A DNA stretch of 64,000 nucleotides, taken from positions 1-64,000 of the forward strand of contig URTS01000001.1 of NCBI GenBank assembly GCA_900550685.1. Reading direction: 5' to 3'. Of the stretch, positions 42,937-51,594 are shown one piece after another; position 1 is the stretch's first letter; each line of letters begins with the position of its first letter. The translations under genes were made by a program, and so were the position numbers. This DNA comes from an uncultured Oscillibacter sp. (GTDB lineage: Bacteria > Bacillota > Clostridia > Oscillospirales > Oscillospiraceae). The notes beneath the pieces were generated by a model that had not been told where the DNA came from, did no database searches, and saw only the letters and a program-made list of their open reading frames with translations.

Positions 42937-42964
42937 AACTCCAAAACAGAAAGGAACATTTCTC

Positions 42965-43753
42965 ATGGGTGTTGAAATTTCTCTGACAGGCAAGAATGCA
43001 ATTGTAACCGGAGGCGGAGGCGGTATGGGCCGCTGCACAGCACGGATGCTGGCACGGGCCGGAGCGAACGTGCTGGTGTCCGACATGGACGGTTCGGAAG
43101 CCGAGGAGACCGTGGCACAGATCAAGGCGGAAAGCGATGTGAAGGCACTGTCTATGGTCTGCAATGTGACCAGCAAGGCGGACATTGACCGCATGGTCGC
43201 CGCCGCACTGGACGCTTTCGGTCGGATCGACATTCTCAACCATATTGCCGGTGTATTCGGCGCAGTGGACTTCCTGGAGGCAACGGAAGCGGACTACGAT
43301 AAGCAGCTGGATATCAATACCAAGGGCACTTTCTTCGTCGATCAGGCGGTACTGAAGGCCATGATCCCCAATCGTGCAGGCAAGATCGTGAATATGTGCT
43401 CACAAGCGGGAAAGTACGGCTTCCCCACCAATGTGGCGTATACTACCTCCAAGTTCGGCGTTACCGGCATGACCCAGTCTATTGCCATGTATGCCGCGCC
43501 CTATAACATCAATGTCAACTGCGTCTGCCCGGGCATCGTCCGCACCAACATCTGGGAGAAGGCACTGGACGACATCCGCCGTCAGGGCGGAGACGCCGAG
43601 GCGTATTTCCAGTCCCGACTGGAAAACATCCCCCTCAAGCGCGCACAGACGATGGAGGACATCGCCCACATGTTCCTGTACCTGTCCTCGGACTATGCCG
43701 ACAACATGACCGGACAGGCGATCAATATCACCGGTGGCCGCGTTATGCACTGA
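42965..43753 (+). CDS. SDR-family dehydrogenase, first of two
   Basis: 262 residues. Cofactor loop VTGGGGGMG, HIAG in place of NNAG, catalytic YTTSK, and the usual PGIVRTNI loop. ATG at 42965 with GAAAGGAA upstream. It is the first gene of a two-SDR operon under two copies of the CACGTG operator. By context it oxidises or reduces a sugar acid or polyol; substrate not readable. Confidence 0.88.
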   Translation: MGVEISLTGKNAIVTGGGGGMGRCTARMLARAGANVLVSDMDGSEAEETVAQIKAESDVKALSMVCNVTSKADIDRMVAAALDAFGRIDILNHIAGVFGAVDFLEATEADYDKQLDINTKGTFFVDQAVLKAMIPNRAGKIVNMCSQAGKYGFPTNVAYTTSKFGVTGMTQSIAMYAAPYNINVNCVCPGIVRTNIWEKALDDIRRQGGDAEAYFQSRLENIPLKRAQTMEDIAHMFLYLSSDYADNMTGQAINITGGRVMH

Positions 43754-43799
43754 GCCGCGCATCCATCGAATATTTCAACCTTTATAAGGAGGAATTATT

Positions 43800-44612
43800 A
43801 TGCAGGATCCTGCTATCATGAATCAGTTCTCGCTGGAGGGGAAAACCGCGCTCGTTACCGGCGGCTGCTACGGCATCGGCTATGCTATCGCCAAGGCGCT
43901 TCACGGCGCAGGTGCGAGGATCGTCATCAACGCCTCCCGCCAGTCCACCATTGACAAGGCGCTGGAGGACTATGCCGCCGACGGCATCTGTGACGTCAAG
44001 GCCTATGTCTGCGATGTTACGGATGAAGCTGCCGTCCGGGAAATGATCGATGACATTGAAAAGACAGTCGCTCCGCTGGACATTCTGGTGAACAACGCCG
44101 GCATCATCAAGCGCATTCCCATGTGCGAGATGTCTGTTGAGGACTTCCGCCGGGTGGTGGACGTGGACCTCACGGCGCCCTTCATTGTGGCAAAGGCCGT
44201 TCTGCCCGGCATGATCGAGCGCGGTCACGGCAAGATCATCAACGTGGCCTCGATCCTCAGCGCTGTGGGCCGCGAAACCGTTGCCGCCTACACCGCCGCC
44301 AAGGGCGGATTGAAGCTGCTGACCCAGAATATCTGCTCTGAATTCGGCAGCAAAAACATCCAGTGCAACGCTATCGGGCCTGGCTACATTGCCACCAAGC
44401 AGACCGCTCCCCTGCGGGAGCGCCAGCCGGACGGCAGCCGCCATCCCTTCGACCAGTTTATTGTGGGCCGCACGCCTGCGGGCCGTTGGGGTGAGCCGGA
44501 GGACCTGATGGGCCCGGCAGTATTCCTGGCATCTGATGCGTCCAATTTCGTCAACGGCCACATTCTGTATGTGGACGGCGGCGTACTGGCCTACATTGGC
44601 AAGCAGCCCTGA
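43800..44612 (+). CDS. gluconate 5-dehydrogenase-like SDR
   Basis: 270 residues. TGGCYGIG cofactor loop, NNAG, YTAAK active site. The stretch HPFDQFIVGRTPAGRWGEPE and the C-terminal FVNGHILYVDGGVLAYIGKQ are characteristic of gluconate-5-dehydrogenase/KduD-like enzymes that interconvert a keto-sugar acid and the hydroxy acid. AGGAGG site. Follows the first SDR by 46 bases; terminator at 44626-44685. Confidence 0.88.
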   Translation: MQDPAIMNQFSLEGKTALVTGGCYGIGYAIAKALHGAGARIVINASRQSTIDKALEDYAADGICDVKAYVCDVTDEAAVREMIDDIEKTVAPLDILVNNAGIIKRIPMCEMSVEDFRRVVDVDLTAPFIVAKAVLPGMIERGHGKIINVASILSAVGRETVAAYTAAKGGLKLLTQNICSEFGSKNIQCNAIGPGYIATKQTAPLRERQPDGSRHPFDQFIVGRTPAGRWGEPEDLMGPAVFLASDASNFVNGHILYVDGGVLAYIGKQP

Positions 44613-44625
44613 ACGTAACAGAAAG

Positions 44626-44685
44626 CCCCCGGTGGATGGAACCGCTCCGGCAAAACCGGAGAGATCCCGTACACCGGGGGTTTTT
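44626..44685 (+). terminator. terminator between convergent genes
   Basis: CCCCCGGTG pairs with CACCGGGGG around an inner CTCCGG/CCGGAG hairpin, then TTTTT. Confidence 0.85.
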
Positions 44686-44727
44686 GCATAAGAAGGCATT
44701 CCCCTTTCCACCGCGGCGGAGTGCAGC

Positions 44728-45771
44728 TTACAGCTGGCGAATGCTGTTCCGGCGTTCAAGGGTCACATCATGGATGACAAAATCTATCGGCGTGACGGAG
44801 CCGTTTTCCACCAGTTCAATGAGCCGCGCCACCGTGACCATGGCAATTTCTTCGCAGGAAGTGGAAACCAACGACAAGGAGGGCGTGGTATAAATGGCGG
44901 TGTCCACATTGTCAATACCGATCAGGGAAATGTCGTCTGGGATGCGGAGCCCCAGATCGTGGATCGCCTCAAAGGTGCCCATCAGCATGGTGGCAGAGCC
45001 GGCGCACAGAGCGGTGGGCAGATCCTCCCAGCTGCGCTGCAAAAGCCGTTGTGTAGCTTTATAGCCGCCGGAACGGCGGTTGAAGGTGCCGTATTCCAGC
45101 TGGTGTTCCCTGTCAAAGGCGATCCCCGCGGCGGTGAGGGCGCTCTCAAAGCCATCCAGACGATCCTGCACAGACAGCTTGTTTGGCTCGCCGGTAACAT
45201 GGACGATACGCGTATGCCCGTGGCGGACCAGCTCCTCGCCCGCTATTTTTCCGCACAGAAAGTTGTCGTAATTCACCGACAGAATGTTGGGGGCCGGACT
45301 GCAGCGTACCTGGTTATACAGCACCATTTTATAGCCGCGGGAGGCAAAGCGGGCCAGGTCATTCTGCTCAAGATGATCACCCATGAGAATGCCGCCGGTA
45401 ATGGTCCGGTTTTGGAACAGCCGGTCGATGTCCTGCATATTGTCTTCGTGAATGATGGTGGTCAGCAGATTGTAACCGTGCCGGTTGGCGATGTCGATGG
45501 AATAGGCAATGTAATCATAGAAGAACTGGGAGCGGGAGATGGTATACTCGTCCCGCTGGGCGGACAGGTCCAGAATAAACAGGCCAAGGACCTTGTTCTG
45601 CTTGCCGACCAGATTCCGGGCGGCCGCGTCCGGAAAATAATTGTGTTCCTGAATGACAGCTTCGACTCGTTGGCGGGTGGTCTCCGAAACATTGGAATGG
45701 CCGTTCAGCACGCGGGATACCGTGGTTCTAGACACGTGTGCTAATTTTGCGATCTCAGAACTCTTCACCAC
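44728..45771 (-). CDS. LacI-family repressor of the sugar-acid locus
   Basis: 347 residues. HTH SSEIAKLAHVSRTTVSRVLN, hinge with AARNLVGK, then the sugar-binding effector domain (VLGLFILDLSAQ; LVRHGHTRIVHVTG; SLIGIDNVDTAIYTTPSLSL). Sits between the SDR operon and the TRAP/UxaA operon. CACGTG palindromes at both flanking promoters and upstream of itself make it the likely repressor, with a uronate or aldonate as inducer (inferred). Confidence 0.92.
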   Translation of the reverse strand: MVKSSEIAKLAHVSRTTVSRVLNGHSNVSETTRQRVEAVIQEHNYFPDAAARNLVGKQNKVLGLFILDLSAQRDEYTISRSQFFYDYIAYSIDIANRHGYNLLTTIIHEDNMQDIDRLFQNRTITGGILMGDHLEQNDLARFASRGYKMVLYNQVRCSPAPNILSVNYDNFLCGKIAGEELVRHGHTRIVHVTGEPNKLSVQDRLDGFESALTAAGIAFDREHQLEYGTFNRRSGGYKATQRLLQRSWEDLPTALCAGSATMLMGTFEAIHDLGLRIPDDISLIGIDNVDTAIYTTPSLSLVSTSCEEIAMVTVARLIELVENGSVTPIDFVIHDVTLERRNSIRQL

Positions 45772-45808
45772 TGCCCCCCCTTTTCATAAGTCATGTGATC
45801 CTGCCTTA

Positions 45809-45836
45809 ATTTTATCAATATTTCGGATAATGTCAA
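45809..45836 (-). promoter_or_regulatory. promoter of the repressor gene
   Basis: TTGACA (45836-45831), 16-base spacer, TAAAAT (45814-45809). Confidence 0.65.
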
Positions 45837-45866
45837 ATCTTTTTCGCCGTTCGTTATTATAGTAAG

Positions 45867-45876
45867 AACGCGTGTT
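45867..45876. promoter_or_regulatory. LacI-type operator, site C
   Basis: AACGCGTGTT, one base off site A and followed by the same GCAA; 31 bp upstream of the repressor -35 box. Confidence 0.5.
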
Positions 45877-45939
45877 GCAAGTCAGTGTAAAAAAGGCGAA
45901 ATGCACAAAATACTGTTAAAAATATGGAAAGATAATCAA

Positions 45940-45968
45940 TGGACATCAGAAGAACATGTCTGTATAAT
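45940..45968 (+). promoter_or_regulatory. promoter upstream of the TRAP/UxaA operon
   Basis: TGGACA (45940-45945), 17-base spacer, TATAAT (45963-45968). A second weaker pair, TTGACG (46029) and TCTAAA (46053), lies closer to dctP and is overlapped by site D. Confidence 0.6.
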
Positions 45969-45972
45969 GAAT

Positions 45973-46043
45973 TTCACACAGAGGGGAACGTAATTGCTGA
46001 CCGTCAAGGCGGAAAAGAAACATCAGACTTGACGGCAATTTTT
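45973..46043 (+). ncRNA. possible short terminated RNA with leader peptide
   Basis: After the promoter, GAGGGG precedes a TTG-started 12-codon frame (45994-46032, LLTVKAEKKHQT). The frame ends within a hairpin, CCGTCAAG (46001-46008) with CTTGACGG (46028-46035), followed by five Ts. It could be an attenuator, a small RNA, or a chance arrangement. Confidence 0.3.
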
Positions 46044-46056
46044 ATCGCAAATTCTA

Positions 46057-46066
46057 AACACGTGTA
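46057..46066. promoter_or_regulatory. LacI-type operator, site D
   Basis: AACACGTGTA followed by GCAA; overlaps the possible second promoter of the TRAP/UxaA operon. Confidence 0.6.
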
Positions 46067-46157
46067 GCAATTTTGAGTGTGCAGAAGACCGCTCTGCAAG
46101 ATGGATGTTTTTTCGGTGCGAAACCGAAAAAATAAAAAGAACGAAGGAGAATTGAGT

Positions 46158-47222
46158 ATGAAAGCGAAAAAGTTTCTTGCAATGCTGATGGTGGGCGCGA
46201 CCGTGTTCAGCCTGACCGCCTGCGGCAGCAGCGGTTCCAGCAGCACCGCTGGCAGCGACAATTCCGGCAAGCAGGATGCGGAAGCCCCCAAGGCGGACGC
46301 CGTGGTGGTGCAGATCGCCTATGAGAACAACCCCGGCGAGCCGACCGATCTCGCCGCGAACGAGTGGAAGCGCCTGATTGAGGAAAAGAGCAACGGTTCC
46401 ATGACCGTGGAGCTCTTCCCCTCCAGCCAGCTGGGAAGCAAGACCGATCTGGTGGACCAGATGCAGATGGGCGAAGGCATCATCCACATCGGCGACGCAT
46501 CCTTCTGGGCGGATTACGGCGCTCCCGAGATGAGCATTGCCTCCGCTCCCTACATCTATGATAACTGGGATCAGTATTTCAAGCTGCTGGAAACGGATTG
46601 GTGGCAGTCTCAGGTTGACCTGCTGGCAGAGAACGGCCTGCGTATCGTAACGTCCGACTGGGAATACGGCACCCGCGAACTGATGACCACCAAGCCCGTC
46701 CGCACCCTGGACGATCTGTCCGGTATGATCATCCGCACGCCCAACAACGTGATGCAGATGAAGACCTGGGAAGAAATGGGCGCGGCTCCCACCGCAATGG
46801 CTCTGGGCGATGTGTACACCGCCACGCAGCAGGGCACCATCGACGGCATGGAGAACCCCATTGCAACGCTGTACGGCCAGGCCTACTATGAGGTTGCCAA
46901 GTACATCACCATGATCGACTACATCCGCATGCCCGTCCAGTGGATCACCAGCGAGTCCTGGTTCCAGAGCCTGACGGAAGAACAGCAGCAGATCATCTGT
47001 GAGGCCGGTGATGAAGCGGGTCTGTTCAACAACCAGAAGCAGGACGAAATGCTGGAGCAATACATCAGCGACATGCAGGCAAACGGCGTGGAGGTCATTA
47101 CGCCCGACGATGTGGAGATGGCACGCTTCAAGGAAGCCGCTCTGAAAATTTATGACAATGCCGATGTTACCGCAAACTGGAGCGACGGTCTGTATGAAAA
47201 CATCCGCAGCATGATCAGCTGA
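46158..47222 (+). CDS. dctP: TRAP transporter substrate-binding lipoprotein (DctP)
   Basis: 354 residues. Lipoprotein signal with lipobox LTAC (Cys22), Ser-rich linker, DctP domain (NGSMTVELFPSSQLGSKTDL; GMIIRTPNNVMQMKTWEEMG with the carboxylate-binding Arg; ATQQGTIDGMENPI). AGGAGA site fixes the ATG at 46158. First gene of an operon with a UxaA-type dehydratase, so a sugar acid is the likely ligand. Confidence 0.93.
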   Translation: MKAKKFLAMLMVGATVFSLTACGSSGSSSTAGSDNSGKQDAEAPKADAVVVQIAYENNPGEPTDLAANEWKRLIEEKSNGSMTVELFPSSQLGSKTDLVDQMQMGEGIIHIGDASFWADYGAPEMSIASAPYIYDNWDQYFKLLETDWWQSQVDLLAENGLRIVTSDWEYGTRELMTTKPVRTLDDLSGMIIRTPNNVMQMKTWEEMGAAPTAMALGDVYTATQQGTIDGMENPIATLYGQAYYEVAKYITMIDYIRMPVQWITSESWFQSLTEEQQQIICEAGDEAGLFNNQKQDEMLEQYISDMQANGVEVITPDDVEMARFKEAALKIYDNADVTANWSDGLYENIRSMIS

Positions 47223-47265
47223 GAAAAGTCTTTCGGATAAGGTACGATTGCGCAAACAATAAGCA

Positions 47266-47298
47266 GGGGGACAAGTCGATAAAAGACTTGTCCCCCCT
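47266..47298 (+). terminator. intra-operon hairpin, possible attenuator
   Basis: GGGGGACAAGTC pairs with GACTTGTCCCCC; only three Ts follow. It may lower expression downstream of the binding protein, which is needed in excess. Confidence 0.6.
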
Positions 47299-47362
47299 TT
47301 ACATGAAATCAGAGCCGGCGTCTGAAACGGAACGGCAGGAAACTGGGGAAAGGAACCAATAC

Positions 47363-47638
47363 ATGAAAGCGACTGTCATTGATGCAAAGGATAATGTTGC
47401 GGTTGTGCTGGGAGAGGTCAAAAAGGGCGACACCATTACATGGGTGAAGGCCGGAAAGACCTATGAGATCACGGCGCCATGCGATATTCCCGTTTATCAC
47501 AAAATTGCCAACGAGCTGATCCGCAAGGGAGAGCCTGTGGTGAAGTACGGTGAGCATATCGGATTGGCGGCAGAGGATATTCCGGTTGGCTATCATGTCC
47601 ATGTCCACAATGTGCTGAACAACCGGGAGAATCTGTAA
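47363..47638 (+). CDS. UxaA-type dehydratase, small SAF-domain subunit
   Basis: 91 residues: the SAF-domain N-terminal module of altronate/galactarate dehydratases as a separate protein (NVAVVLGEVKKGDTITW; ending VGYHVHVHNV, with the conserved His pair). ATG at 47363 follows AAAGGA. Works with the large subunit encoded 13 bases on. Confidence 0.88.
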   Translation: MKATVIDAKDNVAVVLGEVKKGDTITWVKAGKTYEITAPCDIPVYHKIANELIRKGEPVVKYGEHIGLAAEDIPVGYHVHVHNVLNNRENL

Positions 47639-47651
47639 GGAGGGAAAGCAA

Positions 47652-48815
47652 ATGAATTTCTGGGGATATCGCAGACCCGACGGCCGCGTGGGTGTGCGGA
47701 ATAACGTGCTGGTGCTGCCGGCGTCCGTCTGCGCGGCGGATACCTGCCGGATCGTTGCATCGCAGGTGAAGGGAACGGTGACGTTCCATAATCAGAACGG
47801 CTGTTCACAGGTGCCCTGCGATATGCAGCTGACCATGGACACCATAGCCGGATTCGCAGCGAATCCGAATATTTACGGCACCATCATCATTTCACTGGGC
47901 TGCGAGAACTGCCAGATGGATCTGGTGGTAAAGGCCATTCAGGAGCGCACCAACAAGCCGATGCGCCAGTTCATCATTCAGGAATGCGGCGGTACGATCG
48001 CCACGGCGGAGCAGGCGGTCCGAGCAGCCAGAGAAATGGTGCAGGAGGCGTCTTTGCAGCGGCGTGAGGAGTTCCCCATCAGCAAGCTGATGCTGGGAAC
48101 CGAGTGTGGCGGTTCGGATATGACCAGCGGTTTGGCGTCCAATCCCCTGATCGGTCAGGTCTGTGACCGTCTGGTGGACATGGGGGCCACGGCAGTCCTT
48201 TCGGAAACCACGGAGTTCATCGGTGCGGAGCATATTCTGGCCCGTCGCGGACGGACACCGGAGATCCGCCAGCGCATCTATGACATTGTGCATCGCTATG
48301 AGGATTCCCTGAAGCTGGTGGGCGAGGACCCGCGGGACGGCAATCCCTCCCCCGGCAACAAGGCCGGCGGCCTGACGACGCTGGAGGAAAAATCGCTGGG
48401 TTGCATCCACAAGGGCGGACACCACCCGGTGGAAGAGGTATACGATTACGCCAAGCAAATGGAGTACGGCAAGGGCCTGGTCATTATGGATACGCCGGGC
48501 AACGATCCGTCCTCTGTGGCGGGCATGGCGGCAGGCGGCTGCCAGCTGGTGCTGTTTTCCACCGGCCGCGGAACGCCTACCGGAAACCCAATTGCGCCGG
48601 TCATCAAGCTGACGGCCAACCCCATCACCTATGGAAAAATGAAAGACAACATCGATGTGGACGGCAGCATCCTGCTGGAACATCCGGAGAAAATGGGCGA
48701 GGTGGCCGATGCGCTGGTTGCGGAGATCATTGATTTCGCAAACGGAAAGGCCACCAAATCGGAGTCACTGGGCTTCTACGAACTGGCGATCGCCCGTGTA
48801 TGTAATTATGTGTAA
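47652..48815 (+). CDS. UxaA-type sugar-acid dehydratase, large subunit
   Basis: 387 residues of the altronate hydrolase C-terminal family: RPDGRVGVRNNVLVLPASVC at the start, HNQNGCSQVPCDMQL, LGCENCQMD, LGTECGGSDMTSGLASNP, and the Cys/His-rich segments that hold an iron or iron-sulfur centre. Dehydrates a sugar acid to a 2-keto-3-deoxy acid. Split from its SAF domain, a common arrangement. Which epimer is used cannot be told. Confidence 0.9.
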   Translation: MNFWGYRRPDGRVGVRNNVLVLPASVCAADTCRIVASQVKGTVTFHNQNGCSQVPCDMQLTMDTIAGFAANPNIYGTIIISLGCENCQMDLVVKAIQERTNKPMRQFIIQECGGTIATAEQAVRAAREMVQEASLQRREEFPISKLMLGTECGGSDMTSGLASNPLIGQVCDRLVDMGATAVLSETTEFIGAEHILARRGRTPEIRQRIYDIVHRYEDSLKLVGEDPRDGNPSPGNKAGGLTTLEEKSLGCIHKGGHHPVEEVYDYAKQMEYGKGLVIMDTPGNDPSSVAGMAAGGCQLVLFSTGRGTPTGNPIAPVIKLTANPITYGKMKDNIDVDGSILLEHPEKMGEVADALVAEIIDFANGKATKSESLGFYELAIARVCNYV

Positions 48816-48830
48816 AAGCGAGGGAACAAG

Positions 48831-49340
48831 ATGAAGGAACAGAAAAAAAGTCCATGGCATGTTCTGGGAAATCTGGATCTGTACTTCATGGTCATTCTGC
48901 TGGCCTGCTTGATCGTGCTGACGGTCGGGGGCGTGTTGAAGCGGTATATTTTGCGCAATCCAATCTCCTGGTTGGAGGAAATACAGGCACTGCTGTTCAT
49001 GTGGATCACATTTATCGGCGGCAGCGCGGCATTCCGGTATGCCTCCCATGTGTCTATTGAAATCCTGGTGGATTCCCTGCCCAAAAAGATTGGCGGCCTG
49101 ATCGAGCGGTTCGACGTGCTGCTGCAGCTGCTGATCCTGGGGTACCTGTGCTATCAGGAATTTACCTATTATTTCCAGCTGATCTCCACCGGAAAGGTCA
49201 CCAACCTGCTGCGCATCCCGTACAGCGTGGCATATCTGGCACTGCCTATCGGCGGTGTGCTGATGCTGGTGTCCATGCTGTGGGCGTCTTATCAGCAGTT
49301 TGTGAAGGGCGTTGATCTGAAAGGAGGCGAGACGGAATGA
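48831..49340 (+). CDS. dctQ: TRAP transporter small membrane subunit (DctQ)
   Basis: 169 residues with four hydrophobic helices (YFMVILLACLIVLTVGGVLK; LLFMWITFIGGSAAFRYASH; LLQLLILGYLCYQEFTYYF; VAYLALPIGGVLMLVSMLW). SWLEEIQALLFMW is the DctQ signature. Overlaps dctM by four bases. Confidence 0.92.
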   Translation: MKEQKKSPWHVLGNLDLYFMVILLACLIVLTVGGVLKRYILRNPISWLEEIQALLFMWITFIGGSAAFRYASHVSIEILVDSLPKKIGGLIERFDVLLQLLILGYLCYQEFTYYFQLISTGKVTNLLRIPYSVAYLALPIGGVLMLVSMLWASYQQFVKGVDLKGGETE

Positions 49341-50626
49341 GTCCGGTTGTAATTGCTGTTGTGCTGATGCTGGTGCTGCTGTTTTTGAAGGTCCCCGTGT
49401 GGATGTCCGTGATTGCAGGCACCGCCAGCTACTTCTTCCTGAACCCGGCCGTGTCCTCCATGATCCTGGCACAGCGTCTGGCCTCCTCCGTGCAGGGACT
49501 GACGCTGCTGGCGGTTCCCTTCTTTGTGTGCGCCGGTATTTTTATGAACGCCTCCGGTGTCAGCAAGCGAATCATGGACCTGTGTGATCTGCTGACCGGC
49601 CACATGTGGGGCGGTCTGGCACAGGTGAACGTGCTGCTGTCCACTCTGATGGGCGGCCTGTCCGGCTCCAATCTGGCTGACGCTGCTATGGAAGCCAAGC
49701 TGCTGGTGCCTCCCATGGAGGCAAAGGGCATGAGCAAGGGCTTCTCATCCGTGGTGACGTCGGCATCGGCCATGATCACCCCCATCATCCCGCCGGGAAT
49801 CGCCATGATCCTCTGCGGCTCTCTGGCAAACGTGTCCATCGGCAAGCTGTTTGTGTCCGGCATCGGCGTCGGCATTCTGCTGTGCGCCGGTGAAATGATC
49901 TGCGTGTCCGTGATCTCCCACAAGCGCGGCTACAAGCCTACCCGTGCAAAGGGAGAAAAGCTGCCGCAGGGCGAAGCGTGGCATATCATCCGGGCGTCCA
50001 TTCTGCCCATGTGCCTGCCTGTTGTCATCATCGGCGGCGTGCGGCTCGGCGCGTTCACCGCAACGGAGGCCGGCGCTGTGGCGGTGGTGTATTCCGTTTT
50101 CCTCGGTCTGCTGTACCGGGAACTGGATATGAAGAAGATCATCCAGGGCCTGAAGGAAACCGTGCTGTCCACGGCAGGCATCATGCTGATCATCGGTGCG
50201 GCTTCTGCCCTGAGCTGGGTGCTGACCAAGGAGCGTATTCCCCAGACGCTGACGGAAATGATGCTGCAGATCAGCCCCAATAAGTATGTATTCCTGATTC
50301 TGATGAACATTTTCCTGCTGATCTGCGGCATGTTCCTGGAGGGCAACGCCATCATGATCATTCTGGTGCCACTGCTGTTCCCTATCGCCATGCAGTATGG
50401 CATCAACGAGGTGCAGTTCCTGATGGTCATTATCTTCAACGTGTCCATTGGCTGCATGACGCCGCCCATGGGTACGCTGATGTTCGTGGTGTGCAATGAA
50501 ACCGGGTGTAAACTGAAAGAGTTTATCAAGGAAAGCATCCCGTTCTTTATTGTGCTGATCGCGGAGCTGCTGATGCTGACCTTCATTCCCGTGCTGACCA
50601 CGGGTCTGGTCGACCTGATGTATTGA
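49337..50626 (+). CDS. dctM: TRAP transporter large permease (DctM)
   Basis: 429 residues, about 12 hydrophobic segments with DctM motifs (LAVPFFVCAGIFMNASGVSK; GGLSGSNLADAAMEAKLLVP; ITPIIPPGIAMILCGS; NVSIGCMTPPMGTLMFV). Its ATG overlaps the dctQ stop (ATGA). Last gene of the sugar-acid uptake and dehydration operon. Confidence 0.94.
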   Translation: MSPVVIAVVLMLVLLFLKVPVWMSVIAGTASYFFLNPAVSSMILAQRLASSVQGLTLLAVPFFVCAGIFMNASGVSKRIMDLCDLLTGHMWGGLAQVNVLLSTLMGGLSGSNLADAAMEAKLLVPPMEAKGMSKGFSSVVTSASAMITPIIPPGIAMILCGSLANVSIGKLFVSGIGVGILLCAGEMICVSVISHKRGYKPTRAKGEKLPQGEAWHIIRASILPMCLPVVIIGGVRLGAFTATEAGAVAVVYSVFLGLLYRELDMKKIIQGLKETVLSTAGIMLIIGAASALSWVLTKERIPQTLTEMMLQISPNKYVFLILMNIFLLICGMFLEGNAIMIILVPLLFPIAMQYGINEVQFLMVIIFNVSIGCMTPPMGTLMFVVCNETGCKLKEFIKESIPFFIVLIAELLMLTFIPVLTTGLVDLMY

Positions 50627-50647
50627 CCGCACCGGCGGATATTATGA

Positions 50648-50689
50648 AAAAAACGGAACCGCCAGTCAAAAGACTGACGGTTCCGTTTT
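50648..50689 (+). terminator. terminator of the TRAP/UxaA operon
   Basis: AAAACGGAACCG plus CAGTC pairs with GACTG plus CGGTTCCGTTTT, loop AAAA, ending in a T-run. Confidence 0.9.
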
Positions 50690-50778
50690 CATTTGCCCCC
50701 GAAGCAGCGCGGCCGCCGGAACGCAAAGTATTTTCTGCTACGGCCGTGAAACGCTGCAAAGCATTTTCGGCAAACAAA

Positions 50779-50814
50779 GGGACTGCCGCAGAATAGAAAT
50801 TCTGCGGCAGTCCC
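50779..50814 (-). terminator. perfect 16-bp hairpin
   Basis: GGGACTGCCGCAGAAT and ATTCTGCGGCAGTCCC around AGAA; on the minus strand TTTG follows. Probably ends the minus-strand gene at 50862. Confidence 0.6.
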
Positions 50815-50861
50815 TCCTGTGCGCTTTACAGGAAGTCCTCTTTCTGTAAAGTATCGGTTTT

Positions 50862-51443
50862 TCAGCAGTTCACGCAGGAACCTGCCTGTCCGGGATGCAG
50901 CAGACCCCAGACGTGGTCCGAAACCTCAGGCTGAAGGTCAAAGCCGATCATCAGATCATCACTGCACAGCTTCATGGTGTCCGCCGTGACGGGAATATAG
51001 ATGGTTTCCGCTCCGTCGCTCTGCTGCTCCGCATGGGCAATGGCTACTTCCGCAGCCGCCGCTTCCAGTTCCTCCGGCTCCGGCATTGAGATATACCGCT
51101 TATGGCGCGTCCAAGCCTCCAAAAACGTACAGCCAACCCCCAGGGCCAGGCAGGCAGCCGCTTCCGGCAACATAGCCGCGCTTTGGCCGGACCGGTATGC
51201 CCATAGGCACAGGACCGTCATCATTGCCACCAGCCCCAGCTGGAAGCCTTCCTTACCGGACAGCAGATGCAGGTCTCCCCTCAGCTGGTGCCGGGCGCAG
51301 TCCCGGCAGACGTCCATTTCCACGGTCCGCTCCACGACCTGCACCGGCTCCTGTTCATAGATCAGGGGGTTCTGGTACGTCCGCACCTCCATCAGCTGAA
51401 TATGATAATGCGGATCACCGCCGCACCGGACACAACGCGCCAT
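50862..51443 (-). CDS. zinc-ribbon membrane protein, 193 aa
   Basis: ATG at 51443 (GGAAAGG upstream) gives MARCVRCGGDPHYHIQLMEV; CVRC and later CRDC form a likely zinc ribbon. Two hydrophobic helices follow (LGLVAMMTVLCLWAYRSG; EAAACLALGVGCTFLEAW), then an acidic C-terminal domain ending in SCVNC. No known family; likely a small membrane protein with cytoplasmic zinc and acidic domains. Single-gene unit. Confidence 0.65.
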   Translation of the reverse strand: MARCVRCGGDPHYHIQLMEVRTYQNPLIYEQEPVQVVERTVEMDVCRDCARHQLRGDLHLLSGKEGFQLGLVAMMTVLCLWAYRSGQSAAMLPEAAACLALGVGCTFLEAWTRHKRYISMPEPEELEAAAAEVAIAHAEQQSDGAETIYIPVTADTMKLCSDDLMIGFDLQPEVSDHVWGLLHPGQAGSCVNC

Positions 51444-51594
51444 ACGTTTTCCTTTCCGGGTCTCTATCCCCTGTGTTTCCATCGTTTAGATGACAGTATA
51501 ATGGATTTTTGCCTGTTATGGAAATGTAAATACAGTATCTACGTCATATCAAATTCATATAGCTTTCCAATCGCCTGCCGGTCTGGAAAACAGT

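Noticed and set aside
45733..45742. A fifth CACGTG near the LacI start
   Set aside because: It encodes His-Val in the HTH (AHVSRTT) of the repressor and is explained by coding constraint.
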